Shown in pieces: positions 35,317-45,189 of a DNA stretch of 64,000 bases (position 1 is its first letter; each line of letters starts with the position of its first letter). The notes below the pieces were generated by a model. That model was not told the DNA's origin and made no database searches. It was given only the letters and a program-made list of their open reading frames with translations. Origin of the DNA: Gammaproteobacteria bacterium. GTDB taxonomy: Bacteria > Pseudomonadota > Gammaproteobacteria > HK1. The DNA lies in contig JAJDUQ010000262.1 of NCBI GenBank assembly GCA_022826505.1, positions 1 to 64,000 on the forward strand, given 5' to 3'. A program made the position numbers and the translations under genes.

Positions 35317-37074
35317 ATGCGCGACATGGAGGAGATTCGCAAGCAGCTCATCTGGAGCCGCCTGATCTCGGCCATCGAAGAGCAGGCCCAGACCGTCATA
35401 CACACCGCCTTCAGCCAGTCCGTGCGCGAGTGCGGCGATCTGTCGGCCGGCGTGTTCAACCGCCGGGGACAGATGGTCGCGCAGGCGGTGACCGGGACGC
35501 CCGGTCACGTCAACTCCATGGCCATCTGCGTGGAACACTTCATCGACAAGTTCCCGATCGACACCATGAAGCCCGGCGACGTCTTCGTCACCAACGATCC
35601 CTGGCTGTCGGTCGGGCACTACCACGACGTGACGGTGGTGACGCCGGCCTTCCACCGGGGCCGGGCGGTCGGACTGCTCGCCAACACCTGCCATATCGTG
35701 GACATGGGCGGTCGCGGATTCGGACCCGACGCCCGGCAGTGCTACGAGGAAGGCATCAACATCCCGATCATGCATCTCGCGCGCGAGGGCACCGTCAACG
35801 AAGAGCTGATGGAGCTGCTGCGCACCAACGTGCGCAACGCCGCCGACATGGAAGGCGACTTCCACGCGATGATGACCTGCAACGACCAGGGCGCCCGCCG
35901 CCTGGTGGCCATGCTCAAGGAGTTCGAGCTCGACGACATCGAGGCGACCGGCGACTACATCATCGGGCAGTCCCGCCGCAGCATCGTCGACGCCATCCGC
36001 GCGCTGCCCGAGGGGAGCTACCGGCACGAGACCGAGCTGGACGGCTTCGACGAACCGATCCGGATCCGCGCCGAGCTCACCGTCGGCGACGGCCGCATCC
36101 ACGTCGACTACGCGGGCTCGTCGCCCGCCAGCCCCTTCGGGATCAACGTCGTCCACAACTTCACCCTGGCCTACACCGCCTTCGGCGTGAACTGCGTCAT
36201 CGGGCCGAACGTCCCCTGCAACGCCGGCACCCTGGAGCCGGTCACTGTCTCCGCACCGCAGGGCTCGATCCTGAACGCGGTCCGCCCGATGCCGGTATCG
36301 GCCCGTCACGTGGTGGGACAGATGCTGCCGGACGTGGTGTTCGGGTGCCTCGCGCAGGTGGTGCCCGAGCGAGTCCCGGCCGAAGGCGCCGGAGCCATGT
36401 GGAACCCCATGCTCCGGGGCGGACCCACCGGCGTCGACCCGGCCGTCGCGGCACGATCGCCGAAGCTCTCCCGCGACTACGACGTCATCATGTTCAATTG
36501 CGGCGGCACCGGAGGCGGCCCGACCATGGACGGACTCTCCACCACCGCCTTTCCGAGCGGGGTGCGAACGCCGCCGGTCGAGGCGGTGGAGACCAGCTTC
36601 CCGCTCATCGTCTGGCGCAAGGAGTATCGAGAACGCTCGGCCGGGCCGGGAAGGTGGCGCGGCGGCTACGGCCAGGTGATCGAGATCGGCGGCGAGGACG
36701 GCACCCCGTTCAACGTCGCGGCCATGTTCGACCGGACATGGCGTGCCCCCGAAGGGCGGTTCGACGGCCGCGACGGCCGAGCCGGCCGGGTCTCGCTCTC
36801 CTCGGGGGAGGCGTTGAAGAGCAAGGGGCGCCAGCCGGTCCCCTTCGGCGAACGCCTGGTGCTGGAGCTGCCCGGCGGCGGGGGCTACGGCGACCCGGCC
36901 GAACGCGACCCGGCGGCGGTCGCCGCGGATGTTCTGGACGGTCTGATCACGGCGCAGGACGCCCGGCGCGACTACGGGGTCGTCCTGCGCGGAGACGGCT
37001 CTCCCGACGAGGAGGCGACCGATGCCCTTCGATGCCGCCGACGCACCGCGGGACCGGACCGGGCCGCGGGGTGA
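35317..37074 (+). CDS. Hydantoinase/oxoprolinase subunit B (HyuB), set 1
   Basis: The protein has 585 residues. Family landmarks are RECGDLSAGVFNRRGQMVAQ, GTPGHVNSMA, VTNDPW with the GHYHDVTVV metal-site His, and the C-terminal GGGGYGDPAERDPAAV. It is the partner of the HyuA immediately upstream, and together they form the ATP-dependent amidohydrolase or carboxylase complex. It overlaps an alternative early start of the amidotransferase gene. Confidence 0.88.
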   Translation: MRDMEEIRKQLIWSRLISAIEEQAQTVIHTAFSQSVRECGDLSAGVFNRRGQMVAQAVTGTPGHVNSMAICVEHFIDKFPIDTMKPGDVFVTNDPWLSVGHYHDVTVVTPAFHRGRAVGLLANTCHIVDMGGRGFGPDARQCYEEGINIPIMHLAREGTVNEELMELLRTNVRNAADMEGDFHAMMTCNDQGARRLVAMLKEFELDDIEATGDYIIGQSRRSIVDAIRALPEGSYRHETELDGFDEPIRIRAELTVGDGRIHVDYAGSSPASPFGINVVHNFTLAYTAFGVNCVIGPNVPCNAGTLEPVTVSAPQGSILNAVRPMPVSARHVVGQMLPDVVFGCLAQVVPERVPAEGAGAMWNPMLRGGPTGVDPAVAARSPKLSRDYDVIMFNCGGTGGGPTMDGLSTTAFPSGVRTPPVEAVETSFPLIVWRKEYRERSAGPGRWRGGYGQVIEIGGEDGTPFNVAAMFDRTWRAPEGRFDGRDGRAGRVSLSSGEALKSKGRQPVPFGERLVLELPGGGGYGDPAERDPAAVAADVLDGLITAQDARRDYGVVLRGDGSPDEEATDALRCRRRTAGPDRAAG

Positions 37075-37111
37075 CGCGTCGCCCTCCTGCCGAAACGAAC
37101 GGGAACGCCCG

Positions 37112-37831
37112 ATGAAACCCTTTCTCCACCTGGACAACTGGCACGCCCCGCAGCCGGCGACGCGCATCGACGAGATGCTGGAAGAGGCGGGCTTCGAGGT
37201 CGAGCGCCTGCGCACCAACGACGGAGAGCTTCCAGCCGGCACCGACTACTGCGGCGTCTACGTGAGCCCCAGCTTCAACGGCGCCTACGACGACGAAGCC
37301 TGGATCCATCGCGAGCACGATGTTCTTCGCGGTCTCGCCGGCGCCGGCATCCCGATGATGGGCCTGTGCTTCGGCACTCAGATCCTGGCCTCGGCCCTGT
37401 GCGGGCGCGACCAGGTGACGATCCGGGCCGAACGGGAGAAGGGCTTCGGCGCCATCCACCTGACCGCGGCGGCACGGGCCGGCGATCCGCTGACCGAGAG
37501 CCTCCCGGCCCGGATGCCGGTCTTTCACTGGCACGGGGACGAAGTGCGGCGCGGACACCCGGACATCGTCGTCCTCGCGGACAGTGCGGACTGCGAGAAC
37601 CAGATCTGGCGCTGGCGCCATGGTCCCGTATGGGGAGTCCAGCCGCATGTGGAGCTCGACCGGGCCCAGCTCCTGGCATGGTACGAGAGCAATCGGGACG
37701 CGTTCGAGGCGGGCGGACTCGGCTACGACGAGCTGGCAGGCCAGGCCCGCGACCGTCCCGAGGCAGGCCGTCTGATCGAGAACTTCGTGGACTACGTGAA
37801 ATATGCGCGCTCCGTGGAGGGCGACGCCTGA
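37112..37831 (+). CDS. Class I glutamine amidotransferase-like protein
   Basis: The protein has 239 residues from ATG 37112. An ATG at 37022 inside hyuB is possible but adds 30 polar residues. The triad is visible: Cys in MGLCFGTQIL, and His-x-Glu in GVQPHVEL. The family hydrolyses glutamine for transfer, or gamma-glutamyl compounds as in PuuD-type enzymes. Directly behind hyuAB, a role in releasing an amide or glutamyl group during catabolism is plausible but unproven. Confidence 0.8.
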   Translation: MKPFLHLDNWHAPQPATRIDEMLEEAGFEVERLRTNDGELPAGTDYCGVYVSPSFNGAYDDEAWIHREHDVLRGLAGAGIPMMGLCFGTQILASALCGRDQVTIRAEREKGFGAIHLTAAARAGDPLTESLPARMPVFHWHGDEVRRGHPDIVVLADSADCENQIWRWRHGPVWGVQPHVELDRAQLLAWYESNRDAFEAGGLGYDELAGQARDRPEAGRLIENFVDYVKYARSVEGDA

Positions 37832-37901
37832 CCGGTGGGCGGATGAACGAAGAACACGATTGCGGTGGCACGATCGCACGCGGCGAGGAAGCCGAAACCG
37901 T

Positions 37902-38330
37902 CTACTTCAACGGATTGTTCCACTCCAGACCGTCGAACCGAGCGAAATCTCCGTCGGTCGAGCAAAGGACCAGTCCGTGCTCGATCGCGAGTGCGGCCAT
38001 GTGGGCATCCGGGACGAGGTTGGCTCGACCTTCCGCACTCTTCATGAGTGGTGCGAGCACTTCGCGGTGGCGCTCGGTCGGCAGGGGAATCCAGGCGGAA
38101 TCCGTCGCGAGCCACGACTCCACCTGCCGCCATGCCGCCGCCACCGAGGAAGGGCGTTCGAAGATGCGTGGATTGCTGACGATTCGGACGAAGCCGAGGA
38201 GACTGGGCCACGGCAGGCCGACCGGCGCGGTCCCGTTGATGTTTCCGTCCAGCCAGTCACGCGACGCGGCGTGCTGGGGGAACGATTCGACATGCGCATA
38301 GATCAGGAGGTTGGCGTCGACGAGTATCAC
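37902..38330 (-). CDS. VapC-type PIN-domain toxin
   Basis: The protein has 142 residues. The acidic PIN residues are D5 in ILVDANLLIYA, the second-motif acid near residue 45, D in LVPDAHMAALAI and D in STDGDFARF. PIN toxins are metal-dependent RNases, often of tRNA or rRNA. The start overlaps the antitoxin stop by four bases (ATGA). Confidence 0.87.
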   Translation of the reverse strand: MILVDANLLIYAHVESFPQHAASRDWLDGNINGTAPVGLPWPSLLGFVRIVSNPRIFERPSSVAAAWRQVESWLATDSAWIPLPTERHREVLAPLMKSAEGRANLVPDAHMAALAIEHGLVLCSTDGDFARFDGLEWNNPLK

Positions 38331-38578
38331 CGGAACCGTTCACCCTCGGCGACCGCCAGTACCTCGGCGACATCGTCGACGCTGGCGTGCAGACACTTTC
38401 CGAGGTCGGCAGTGGGAGTCCGGTAGTACGTCGAACGATCGGGTGAGGGAGCGGACATCCGGCGCAATCCCTGTCGAAGCGCCTCGTTGACGAGCGCCTT
38501 GAAGCTGCCCCCGCGGCTCCCGTGCGTGCGCCGAAGCAGCGCAGCGACGTCGGGGTCGAGGGTCAGTGTGGTTCGCAT
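38327..38578 (-). CDS. VapB-type antitoxin
   Basis: The protein has 83 residues from ATG 38578. The N-terminus MRTTLTLDPDVAALLRR is a ribbon-helix-helix strand and helix, followed by FKALVNEALRQGL. The C-terminal tail would bind the PIN toxin. A Met four codons upstream is possible. Pairing and overlap with vapC mark it as a functional-looking TA module inserted between two catabolic blocks. Confidence 0.83.
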   Translation of the reverse strand: MRTTLTLDPDVAALLRRTHGSRGGSFKALVNEALRQGLRRMSAPSPDRSTYYRTPTADLGKCLHASVDDVAEVLAVAEGERFR

Positions 38579-38643
38579 GCATCGAAGCATAGGAATTCTG
38601 ATGTGTTGATGTCAATTCACGGACTACGGCTCCTCCACCGGCG

Positions 38644-38940
38644 ATGCGCCTTCCTGGACCCGAATTCATCGGATGCAGGCAAGGGAACACAGCAATTCTG
38701 CTCCCTGCCGAGGGCTTCCCGAGCGACTTGGTGAAGCGCACGCGCGCCATGCTCTCGGCAATGAACGCGGCCATGGTGCTCGAGAACCTGCGGTTTCCTC
38801 CCGGGAACCACCTCGAGGCGCTGAAGGGTGGCAGGGCCGGCCAGCACTCGGTACGGATCAACGACCAGTGGCGGATCTGCTTCGTGTGGACCGAACAGGG
38901 ACCGGCGGACGTGGAGATTGTCGACTACGCTCTTCTGTGA
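38644..38940 (+). pseudogene. HigB-like toxin with damaged N-terminus, no antitoxin
   Basis: From about residue 25 the frame matches HigB toxins: KRTRAMLSAMNAAMVLENLR, then PPGNHLEALKGGRAGQHSV, RINDQWRICFVW, and VEIVDY. The first 25 residues (MRLPGPEFIGCRQGN) are unrelated to the usual MIxSFR start. A Pro/Cys-rich composition suggests a frameshift or replacement there. HigB is normally followed by an HTH antitoxin HigA, but the next gene here is ubiD on the other strand. It is probably a decaying orphan, though the RNase core residues look intact. Confidence 0.6.
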
Positions 38941-39017
38941 AGGTTGCCGGGGGAAATCTCACCCGACGAAGGAACGCGCCCATCCTTGGCGCCCCGAGAC
39001 ACGCGGGCCGGAGAGGT

Positions 39018-40385
39018 TCATGGCAGGTAATCCTTCGGATCGATGCCCCGCCATAGCGCGGACGGCGGTTCGGCGACCTCGGGGAAATCGGGATCCAGCG
39101 GTCTGGTGGCGTCGATGCCGAGGCGGGTGCTGAGCAGCGGCGGGCCGCCGGGGTAGGCGGGGTAGCCGGTGGGGTCGACGCGCGAGATGTAGGAGCCGGG
39201 GGCGGTGAAGAAGGACCGATCCGCCTGGGTGCGGGTCATGATGGCCCACAGGACGCTCGCGTCGTCGTAGATGTCGACGTCCTCGTCGACCACGACGGCG
39301 CACTTGAACCGGTACGCGCCCAGCGCGGCGAGTGCGGTGTTGACGCCGAGCCCTTCGAAATCCTTTCGAATCTGGACGTATACCAGATTGCCCGCACCGC
39401 TGACGGGAACGTTGATCGCCACCACCTGAGGCACCAGCGCCTTGAGCTGCGAGAACACCACGCCTTCCATCCCGAGCGAGAACAGCACCAGGTGCTCGGG
39501 GCCCACCGGGAAGATGTCGTGGTACAGGGGGTCGCTGCGGTGGGTGATCGCGGTGACCTCGAACACCCGGGCCGGCTTGGGCGGCGCGTAGTACAGCCAG
39601 TAGTCGCCGAAGGGGCCGTCGTCTTCCCAGGCGTCGGTCCTGATGCGTCCCTCGATGACGATCTCGGCGTCGGCGGGCACCGGCACGTCCACCGTCTCGG
39701 CCTGCACGACGTCGACCGGCTCGCCCAACAGCCCGCCCATGGTCTCGAGCTCGTACTCGGCGCTTCGCTGCTGGGACGCCATGCCCAGGGCGGGGTGGTG
39801 GCCGATCACGATGGCGGCATCCACGTGCCTGCCCTTCTCCTCCGCCCGCCTGGCGATCTCCGAGGCGTGGCAGAGCGGCGCCATGTTCATCGTCAGCGTC
39901 TTCGAGGACAAGACCAGGTGGCGGTAGATGCCCGCGTTAAGCGCGCCGGAGTCGGGATCGCGCGCGATGGTCATCCCCGCCGTGAGGTACGGCCCGGCAT
40001 CCTTCTCGCAATGGGTCAGCACCGGCAGGATGCCGAGGCCGGCGCGGTCTCCGGTCAGGACCACGTCCTTCACCGGACCGGACGCGACTTCCCTCGGCGC
40101 GATGCGGTTGGCCTGAGCCTCGCCGAAGCGCTCGACGACACGTTCGGGGGTGGTGCCGAGCGCGAGGGCCAGGTGCTGCTTGGTCGAGAACAGGTTCGTC
40201 ACCACGGGCATCGCGTGGTCCGCCACGCGATCGAACACGAGCACCGGGAGGTCCCCGTCGGCCTGGAGCCGCCTTTGCACCGAGGAAAGCTCCCACCGAG
40301 GGTCGACTTCGCGATCCACGCGCACCAGCAGCTCGGGCGCATTCCTCTCGAGCGTGTCGAGAAACGATCTGAGGTCCGCGGTCAT
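39018..40385 (-). CDS. UbiD-family (prenylated-FMN) decarboxylase
   Basis: The protein has 455 residues from ATG 40385. The sequence follows UbiD: TNLFSTKQHLALALGTTPER, MNMAPLCHAS, GRIRTDAWEDDGPFGDYWLY with the conserved acidic pair, and PYAVVVDEDVDIYD-like VVVDEDVDIYDDASVLW. UbiD enzymes (de)carboxylate aromatic or alpha,beta-unsaturated acids using prenyl-FMN made by UbiX. No ubiX is in the window. Being between two hyuAB sets suggests catabolism of a heteroaromatic acid rather than ubiquinone synthesis. Confidence 0.88.
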   Translation of the reverse strand: MTADLRSFLDTLERNAPELLVRVDREVDPRWELSSVQRRLQADGDLPVLVFDRVADHAMPVVTNLFSTKQHLALALGTTPERVVERFGEAQANRIAPREVASGPVKDVVLTGDRAGLGILPVLTHCEKDAGPYLTAGMTIARDPDSGALNAGIYRHLVLSSKTLTMNMAPLCHASEIARRAEEKGRHVDAAIVIGHHPALGMASQQRSAEYELETMGGLLGEPVDVVQAETVDVPVPADAEIVIEGRIRTDAWEDDGPFGDYWLYYAPPKPARVFEVTAITHRSDPLYHDIFPVGPEHLVLFSLGMEGVVFSQLKALVPQVVAINVPVSGAGNLVYVQIRKDFEGLGVNTALAALGAYRFKCAVVVDEDVDIYDDASVLWAIMTRTQADRSFFTAPGSYISRVDPTGYPAYPGGPPLLSTRLGIDATRPLDPDFPEVAEPPSALWRGIDPKDYLP

Positions 40386-40561
40386 GACCGGGACGGTATT
40401 CGATCGACACATCAAGGGAAAGGTTGGAGGCCGGCCGAGGGACAAGCACCCTCGACTGCCGGACATCCAAGCGGGCATCAAGTGGTCCTGCGGTCCGCGA
40501 GGATGCCGTGCGTCGGCGCGTGTCCAGTATGATTGGGATTCCTGTCGATTCGTGTGGATTC

Positions 40562-40798
40562 GTGAAGAGCACGGTCTATTTCGACGCGATGTCCAAGAGA
40601 CCGGATCGCGCCGAGATCAAGCGCGAGTGGATTCAACGCGCCATTGCGGCGCCTCTTCGTGAACATGTACAGACCGACGGCCGAATACGTCGCTGGGCAG
40701 CCGTACCGGAAGCGGGAGGACGTTTCCTGAGAGTGGTGCTCCTGCCCGACGGCGAAACCGTACACAACGCCTTCTTCGACAGAGGGTTCAAGCCATGA
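40562..40798 (+). CDS. DUF4258-like small protein, possible toxin
   Basis: The protein has 78 residues from GTG 40562 (MKSTVYFDAMSKRPDRAEIK). An ATG at 40589 is the alternative. The pattern WIQRAIAAPLREHVQTDGRI followed by RWAAVPEAGGRFLRVVLLPD and AFFDRGFKP is typical of DUF4258 proteins, which have a RelE/ParE-like fold and often pair with DUF2283. It overlaps the DUF2283 start by four bases, so the two are translationally coupled. Confidence 0.65.
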   Translation: MKSTVYFDAMSKRPDRAEIKREWIQRAIAAPLREHVQTDGRIRRWAAVPEAGGRFLRVVLLPDGETVHNAFFDRGFKP

Positions 40799-40992
40799 AT
40801 ATCCGCTACTACACCGAAACGGACACGCTCTACATCGAGTTTCGCGACGTCGCAGTCGCCGAGACTCGCGATCTCGACGAAAACACGCAGCTCGACGTGG
40901 ACCATGATGGAGGCATTTGCGCCATCACCGTGGAGCACGCGTCCACACGAGCGGGGATTCCCCGATTTTCCTACGAGCAGGTCGCCGCCTGA
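40795..40992 (+). CDS. DUF2283 family protein, probable partner of DUF4258
   Basis: The protein has 65 residues. It starts MNIRYYTETDTLYIEFRDV and has the DUF2283 core RDLDENTQLDVDHDGGICAI, ending ASTRAGIP. These small beta-rich proteins commonly follow DUF4258 genes. An antitoxin role is suspected from the pairing but not established. Confidence 0.75.
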   Translation: MNIRYYTETDTLYIEFRDVAVAETRDLDENTQLDVDHDGGICAITVEHASTRAGIPRFSYEQVAA

Positions 40993-41078
40993 AGGACACT
41001 GTATCGGCACGCGTGAGCCGACGCCGGACAGATATCCGAGCGGCTGCAAGCGAGGGCGTCGAGATCGTGCCGATGCCT

Positions 41079-42812
41079 TTACGGCAGCGGAACGATTCGC
41101 GCAAGCTCCGACCTCCGGCGCCGGGTGGCCGGCAGGTCGACCTCGCCCGTCGCGGTGATCACCACGCCGTAGACGCGGGCCGCCGCGTCGACGGTCACGA
41201 TCTCCTCCAGCACATCGGCCAGCACCGCGTCCGGATCGCGTTCGAGCGGGCATCCGAAGCCGCCCCCGCCGGGCGTCATCACCCGCAGGCGCGCCCCGCC
41301 GTCGATGTCCTGGATCCCCTTGCCGGCGAGCGCTTCCCCCGACGCCAGGCCGACCGCGCCGGCCGCGCCTTCGGCCCCGCCGGCGCGTCCGCGGGGCGGA
41401 TGCTCGATCCGGTCGAACGCGGCCAGCAGCTCGAAGGGCTGGCCGTCGAGGCTCTCGATCTCGACCACCTGTCCGTGACCGCCTCGGAACCGGCCGGCCC
41501 CGCCCGAGTCCGGCCGAAGCTCCTTGCGCCAGTAGACCAGAGGTGCCGTCGACTCGGTGATCTCCACCGGAGTGGCGCGAATGCCGCTCGGGTAGGCGGT
41601 GGCGGAGAGCCCGTCCTTCATCGGACGCGCGCCGGTGCCGCCGTTGGTGTTGGCGGTGATGGTGAAGCCGTCGTCGCCGGCGTTGCGACGGGCGGCCAGC
41701 CCGCGCAGCATCACCGACCACACCAGCGAGGCTCCCTCGGCCGGAATGCGCTCCGGGACCGCCTGGCACAGGCCGCCGAACACCACGTCGGGGAGAAGCT
41801 GCCCGATGACGTGGCGCGTCGCGACCGGGCTCGGGAACTGGGCGTTGAGAATGCAGCCGGCCGGCGCGGACACCGTGTACGGCGCGAGCGAGCCCGCGTT
41901 GTTGGGGATGCGCGGCGCGACCACGCAGCTCACCCCGAAGCAGGTGTAGGCGATGGTGTACACGAGCGGCACGTTGATCCCGTACGGCGTGACCGGCGAC
42001 GTGCCGTCGAAGTCGACGTGCACGCCGCTGGCGGAGATGGTGGTGGCGGCTGCCAGCTCGATCGGCCGGTCGTAGCCGTCCACCGTCATCGAGCTGCGCC
42101 AGGTACCTCGCGGCAGCGTCGCGATCTGCGCCATCACCGCTTCGCGCGAACGCTCGATGATGTAGTGCGCGAGATCGACGACGTCGTCCTGCTCGAACTC
42201 GTCCAGCATCTCGCGCAGCCGTTGGCAGCCGATGTCGTTGCAGGCGGCGAGAGAGTACACGTCGCCCTCGGTCTCCATCGGCTGGCGGGTGTTCGCCCGA
42301 ATCACGTCGAGCAGGGTCCGGTTCATGTTTCCGCGATCGGCGAGCTTCACGAACGGGAGATAGATTCCCTCGGCGTGAACGTCCTTCGCGTCCGGGCCGT
42401 AGCCGATGCCGCCGATGTCGATGATGTGGCTGGTGCACGAGAAGATGGCCACGAGACGGCCGCGATGAAAGCACGGTGTGGTCACCACGAAGTCGTTGAG
42501 GTGGCCGGTGCCCTTCCACGGATCGTTGGTGAGGTAGATGTCGCCGTCGGCCATCGATTCGAGGGGAAAGGCGGCGATGAAGTGGTTCACCGACTCCGCC
42601 ATGGAATTGACGTGTCCGGGGGTTCCGGTGACCGCCTGAGCGAGCATTCGCCCCTTCAGGTCGAAGACCCCCGCCGAGAGATCGCCGCACTCGCGCACCA
42701 TCGAGGAGAAGGCCGCGCGCAACAGGGTCTGCGCCTGCTCCTCCACCACCGAGAGCAGGCGATCCCACATGATCTGCATGTGGATTCGGTCGATCGGCCG
42801 ATGCTCGCTCAT
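41079..42812 (-). CDS. Hydantoinase/oxoprolinase subunit B (HyuB), set 2
   Basis: The protein has 577 residues from ATG 42812, overlapping the stop of its HyuA by four bases. Landmarks are RECGDLSAGVFDLKGRMLAQ, GTPGHVNSMAES, LTNDPWKGTGHLNDFVVTT and GGGGFGCPLERDPDAV. It is paralogous to set 1, but diverged well beyond a recent duplication and inverted relative to it. The different substrate-site region suggests a second substrate. Confidence 0.87.
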   Translation of the reverse strand: MSEHRPIDRIHMQIMWDRLLSVVEEQAQTLLRAAFSSMVRECGDLSAGVFDLKGRMLAQAVTGTPGHVNSMAESVNHFIAAFPLESMADGDIYLTNDPWKGTGHLNDFVVTTPCFHRGRLVAIFSCTSHIIDIGGIGYGPDAKDVHAEGIYLPFVKLADRGNMNRTLLDVIRANTRQPMETEGDVYSLAACNDIGCQRLREMLDEFEQDDVVDLAHYIIERSREAVMAQIATLPRGTWRSSMTVDGYDRPIELAAATTISASGVHVDFDGTSPVTPYGINVPLVYTIAYTCFGVSCVVAPRIPNNAGSLAPYTVSAPAGCILNAQFPSPVATRHVIGQLLPDVVFGGLCQAVPERIPAEGASLVWSVMLRGLAARRNAGDDGFTITANTNGGTGARPMKDGLSATAYPSGIRATPVEITESTAPLVYWRKELRPDSGGAGRFRGGHGQVVEIESLDGQPFELLAAFDRIEHPPRGRAGGAEGAAGAVGLASGEALAGKGIQDIDGGARLRVMTPGGGGFGCPLERDPDAVLADVLEEIVTVDAAARVYGVVITATGEVDLPATRRRRSELARIVPLP

Positions 42813-44911
42813 GGGGTGCCTCCGTCGCGTCGCGGCGCAGCGCTGCGTTCGAGCACCAGATAGCCGCGGGCATCCACGTGAACGTCGAAATTCGCCGAGA
42901 CGACGGTGGCGGTCTGATCCTCCACGACGAGGCACGGGCCAGGGAGACGGTCGCCGGGTGCGAGGCCCTCCCGGCCGTGAACGGGGACCGGCGTTTCCGC
43001 TCCGGTGACGGGATCGTGGACCACCCTGGTCGAGGCTGCGCCATCCACCAACCGGTGTTCGACCGGTGCGGCGCGAGCCGTCGGTTCGGATTCGGTGCTC
43101 ACCGTGACCAGCCAGCTCAGGATCTCGATGTCGGCACGAGGGATGGTTCGGGCGAACACCCTGCGGTACTCGGCGTCGAAGGCCGATCGAAGCGTTCCGG
43201 CATCCTCCTCGGTCAGCCGGTGTCCCGGCAGCGGCACGACGATCTCGTGCCCCTGGCCGGCGTAGCGCATGTGGGCGCTGCGCCGCTCGCACAGCGGCTG
43301 CCCCGGCGCTCCGACGGACACCACACCCCGGGCCTCCTCGCCGAGGTCGGCGAGCACCCGGTTCGCACCGGCGCAGTCGAATCGCTTCAGTCGCATGTAG
43401 TGACTCCGCACGACCTCGTAGGCCACCGGTGCGCGGAGAAATCCGATCGCCGATCCGACGCCCGCGTGGGTCGGCACCACGACGCGGTCGATCCCGAGCT
43501 TCTCCGCCAGCCGTGCCGCATGCAACGGGGCGGCGCCGCCGAACGCGATCAGGGTGTGATCGCCGATGTTGCGCCCGCGCTCGATCGCATGCACCCGGGC
43601 GGCATTGGCCATGCGTTCGTCTACCACCTCGCTGACGCCGCAAGCCGCCGTCTGCGCCGTGAGATCGAGCGGGCCGGCGACGGCCCGCGCAAGCGCAAGG
43701 TTCGCCGCCTCCGGCTCGAGCGCCATGGTTCCGCCGGCGAACCGGTCGGTGTCGATGCGTCCGAGCACCAGGTCGGCGTCGGTCACGGTCGCCTCCACGC
43801 CTCCCCGGCCGTAGCAGGCCGGTCCCGGATCCGCCCCCGCGCTCCGCGGTCCCACCGCAATCCGGCCAATCTCGTCGACCCGAGCCACGGAGCCGCCGCC
43901 CGCCCCGATCTCGATCATCTCGATGGCCGGAATCCTCAGCGGCAGCCCGCTGCCCCTGAGTAACCGGGCGGCGCGGTCGACCTCGAAACCCTGCACCGTA
44001 TCCGGGACGAAGCCGTCGATCAGGCAGATCTTTGCGGTGGTGCCGCCCATGTCGAATGCGACGACCCGCTCGTGAGCGCACTCGGCGGCGATCCGGCCGG
44101 CCAGCACCGCACCCCCCGCCGGGCCCGATTCGACCAGCCGGATCGGAAAGCGCGCTCCGGTTTCGAGCGTCATCAGCCCGCCGCCCGACGACATCAGGAA
44201 GATCGGGCAGTCGAGTCCCCGCTCGCGCAGCACCGCCTCCAGACGGCGCAGGTACCGGGTCATCAGGGGTTGCACGTACGCGTTGGCGCAAGCGGTCGAC
44301 AGGCGGTCGTACTCGCGGATCTCCGGGCACACCTCCGAGGACAGCGTGACGTCGAGGTCGGGCAGGGACTCGGTCAGAATCTCGCGGACGCGCTGCTCGT
44401 GGGCCGGATTCGCATAGCCGTGCAGAAATCCGACCGCCACGCTGCGGACCTGCTGCCGTTCGAGGACGGGGACCAGCGCCCGCACCGCGTCCTCGTCCAT
44501 ATCCCGCAGCACCTTGCCGGCGGCGGAGATCCGCTCCGGCACCCCGAAGCGACGGCGGCGAGGGATCAGCGGCGGGCGCTTGTCCAGGTAGAGGTCGTAC
44601 TGATCGTAGCGACTCTCGTACCCCGTCTCGAGGATGTCGCGAAATCCCGCCGTGGTGACCAGGGCGCTGACCGCGCCCTTGCGCTCGATGATCGCGTTGG
44701 TGGCAAGCGTGGTGCCGTGGACCAGCAGATCGACATCACCGGCGCGGAGGCCGGCATCCTCGAGCGCGATCGCGATGCCGTCGACGACGCCCTCTTCCGG
44801 CGCCCGCGGCGTGGTCAGGCACTTGGCGGTGGTCAGTCCGTTCGGCCCTTCGAGCGCGATGTCGGTGAACGTGCCGCCGACGTCGACCCCAACCCGGTAC
44901 TTGGCCGCCAT
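42809..44911 (-). CDS. Hydantoinase/oxoprolinase subunit A (HyuA), set 2
   Basis: The protein has 700 residues from ATG 44911. N-terminal nucleotide loop VGVDVGGTFTDIALEGP, HGTTLATNAIIERKGA, and FDMGGTTAKICLIDGF near residue 290, then GAGGGSVARVDEIGR. It is coupled to hyuB set 2. Together with the Zn amidohydrolase and TRAP transporter downstream in the window, it could form a second N-heterocycle degradation branch. Confidence 0.87.
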   Translation of the reverse strand: MAAKYRVGVDVGGTFTDIALEGPNGLTTAKCLTTPRAPEEGVVDGIAIALEDAGLRAGDVDLLVHGTTLATNAIIERKGAVSALVTTAGFRDILETGYESRYDQYDLYLDKRPPLIPRRRRFGVPERISAAGKVLRDMDEDAVRALVPVLERQQVRSVAVGFLHGYANPAHEQRVREILTESLPDLDVTLSSEVCPEIREYDRLSTACANAYVQPLMTRYLRRLEAVLRERGLDCPIFLMSSGGGLMTLETGARFPIRLVESGPAGGAVLAGRIAAECAHERVVAFDMGGTTAKICLIDGFVPDTVQGFEVDRAARLLRGSGLPLRIPAIEMIEIGAGGGSVARVDEIGRIAVGPRSAGADPGPACYGRGGVEATVTDADLVLGRIDTDRFAGGTMALEPEAANLALARAVAGPLDLTAQTAACGVSEVVDERMANAARVHAIERGRNIGDHTLIAFGGAAPLHAARLAEKLGIDRVVVPTHAGVGSAIGFLRAPVAYEVVRSHYMRLKRFDCAGANRVLADLGEEARGVVSVGAPGQPLCERRSAHMRYAGQGHEIVVPLPGHRLTEEDAGTLRSAFDAEYRRVFARTIPRADIEILSWLVTVSTESEPTARAAPVEHRLVDGAASTRVVHDPVTGAETPVPVHGREGLAPGDRLPGPCLVVEDQTATVVSANFDVHVDARGYLVLERSAAPRRDGGTP

Positions 44912-45189
44912 GTCTCACCGATTCACGGCGGCGGACGCGGGACTGCCGGCATCGGCCGCGTTGAGCGCGGCCAGGGTGCTCGATCCGCGGTTGCGGGACA
45001 TCGGGGCGAGTCCGCCTGCGCTCCCTGACTCGCGCCCGCCTTGCCGCTGCCGACAGATCCGGGCCTTCGCTTCGCGCGCCGGTGAGATATGGCGGCTGGC
45101 CGGCGATTCAGTCATGACGCGTGGATGTCCTCGTGTCGTTGCGGCGAGACCGCGCACTCGTCCAACGCTTGATTGCAGCTTCGGAGGCC

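Noticed and set aside
33088-37242. 1384-codon open frame on the minus strand
   Set aside because: It is the antisense shadow of hyuAB and the amidotransferase. Codon-position GC bias opens the opposite frame, and it has no family similarity.
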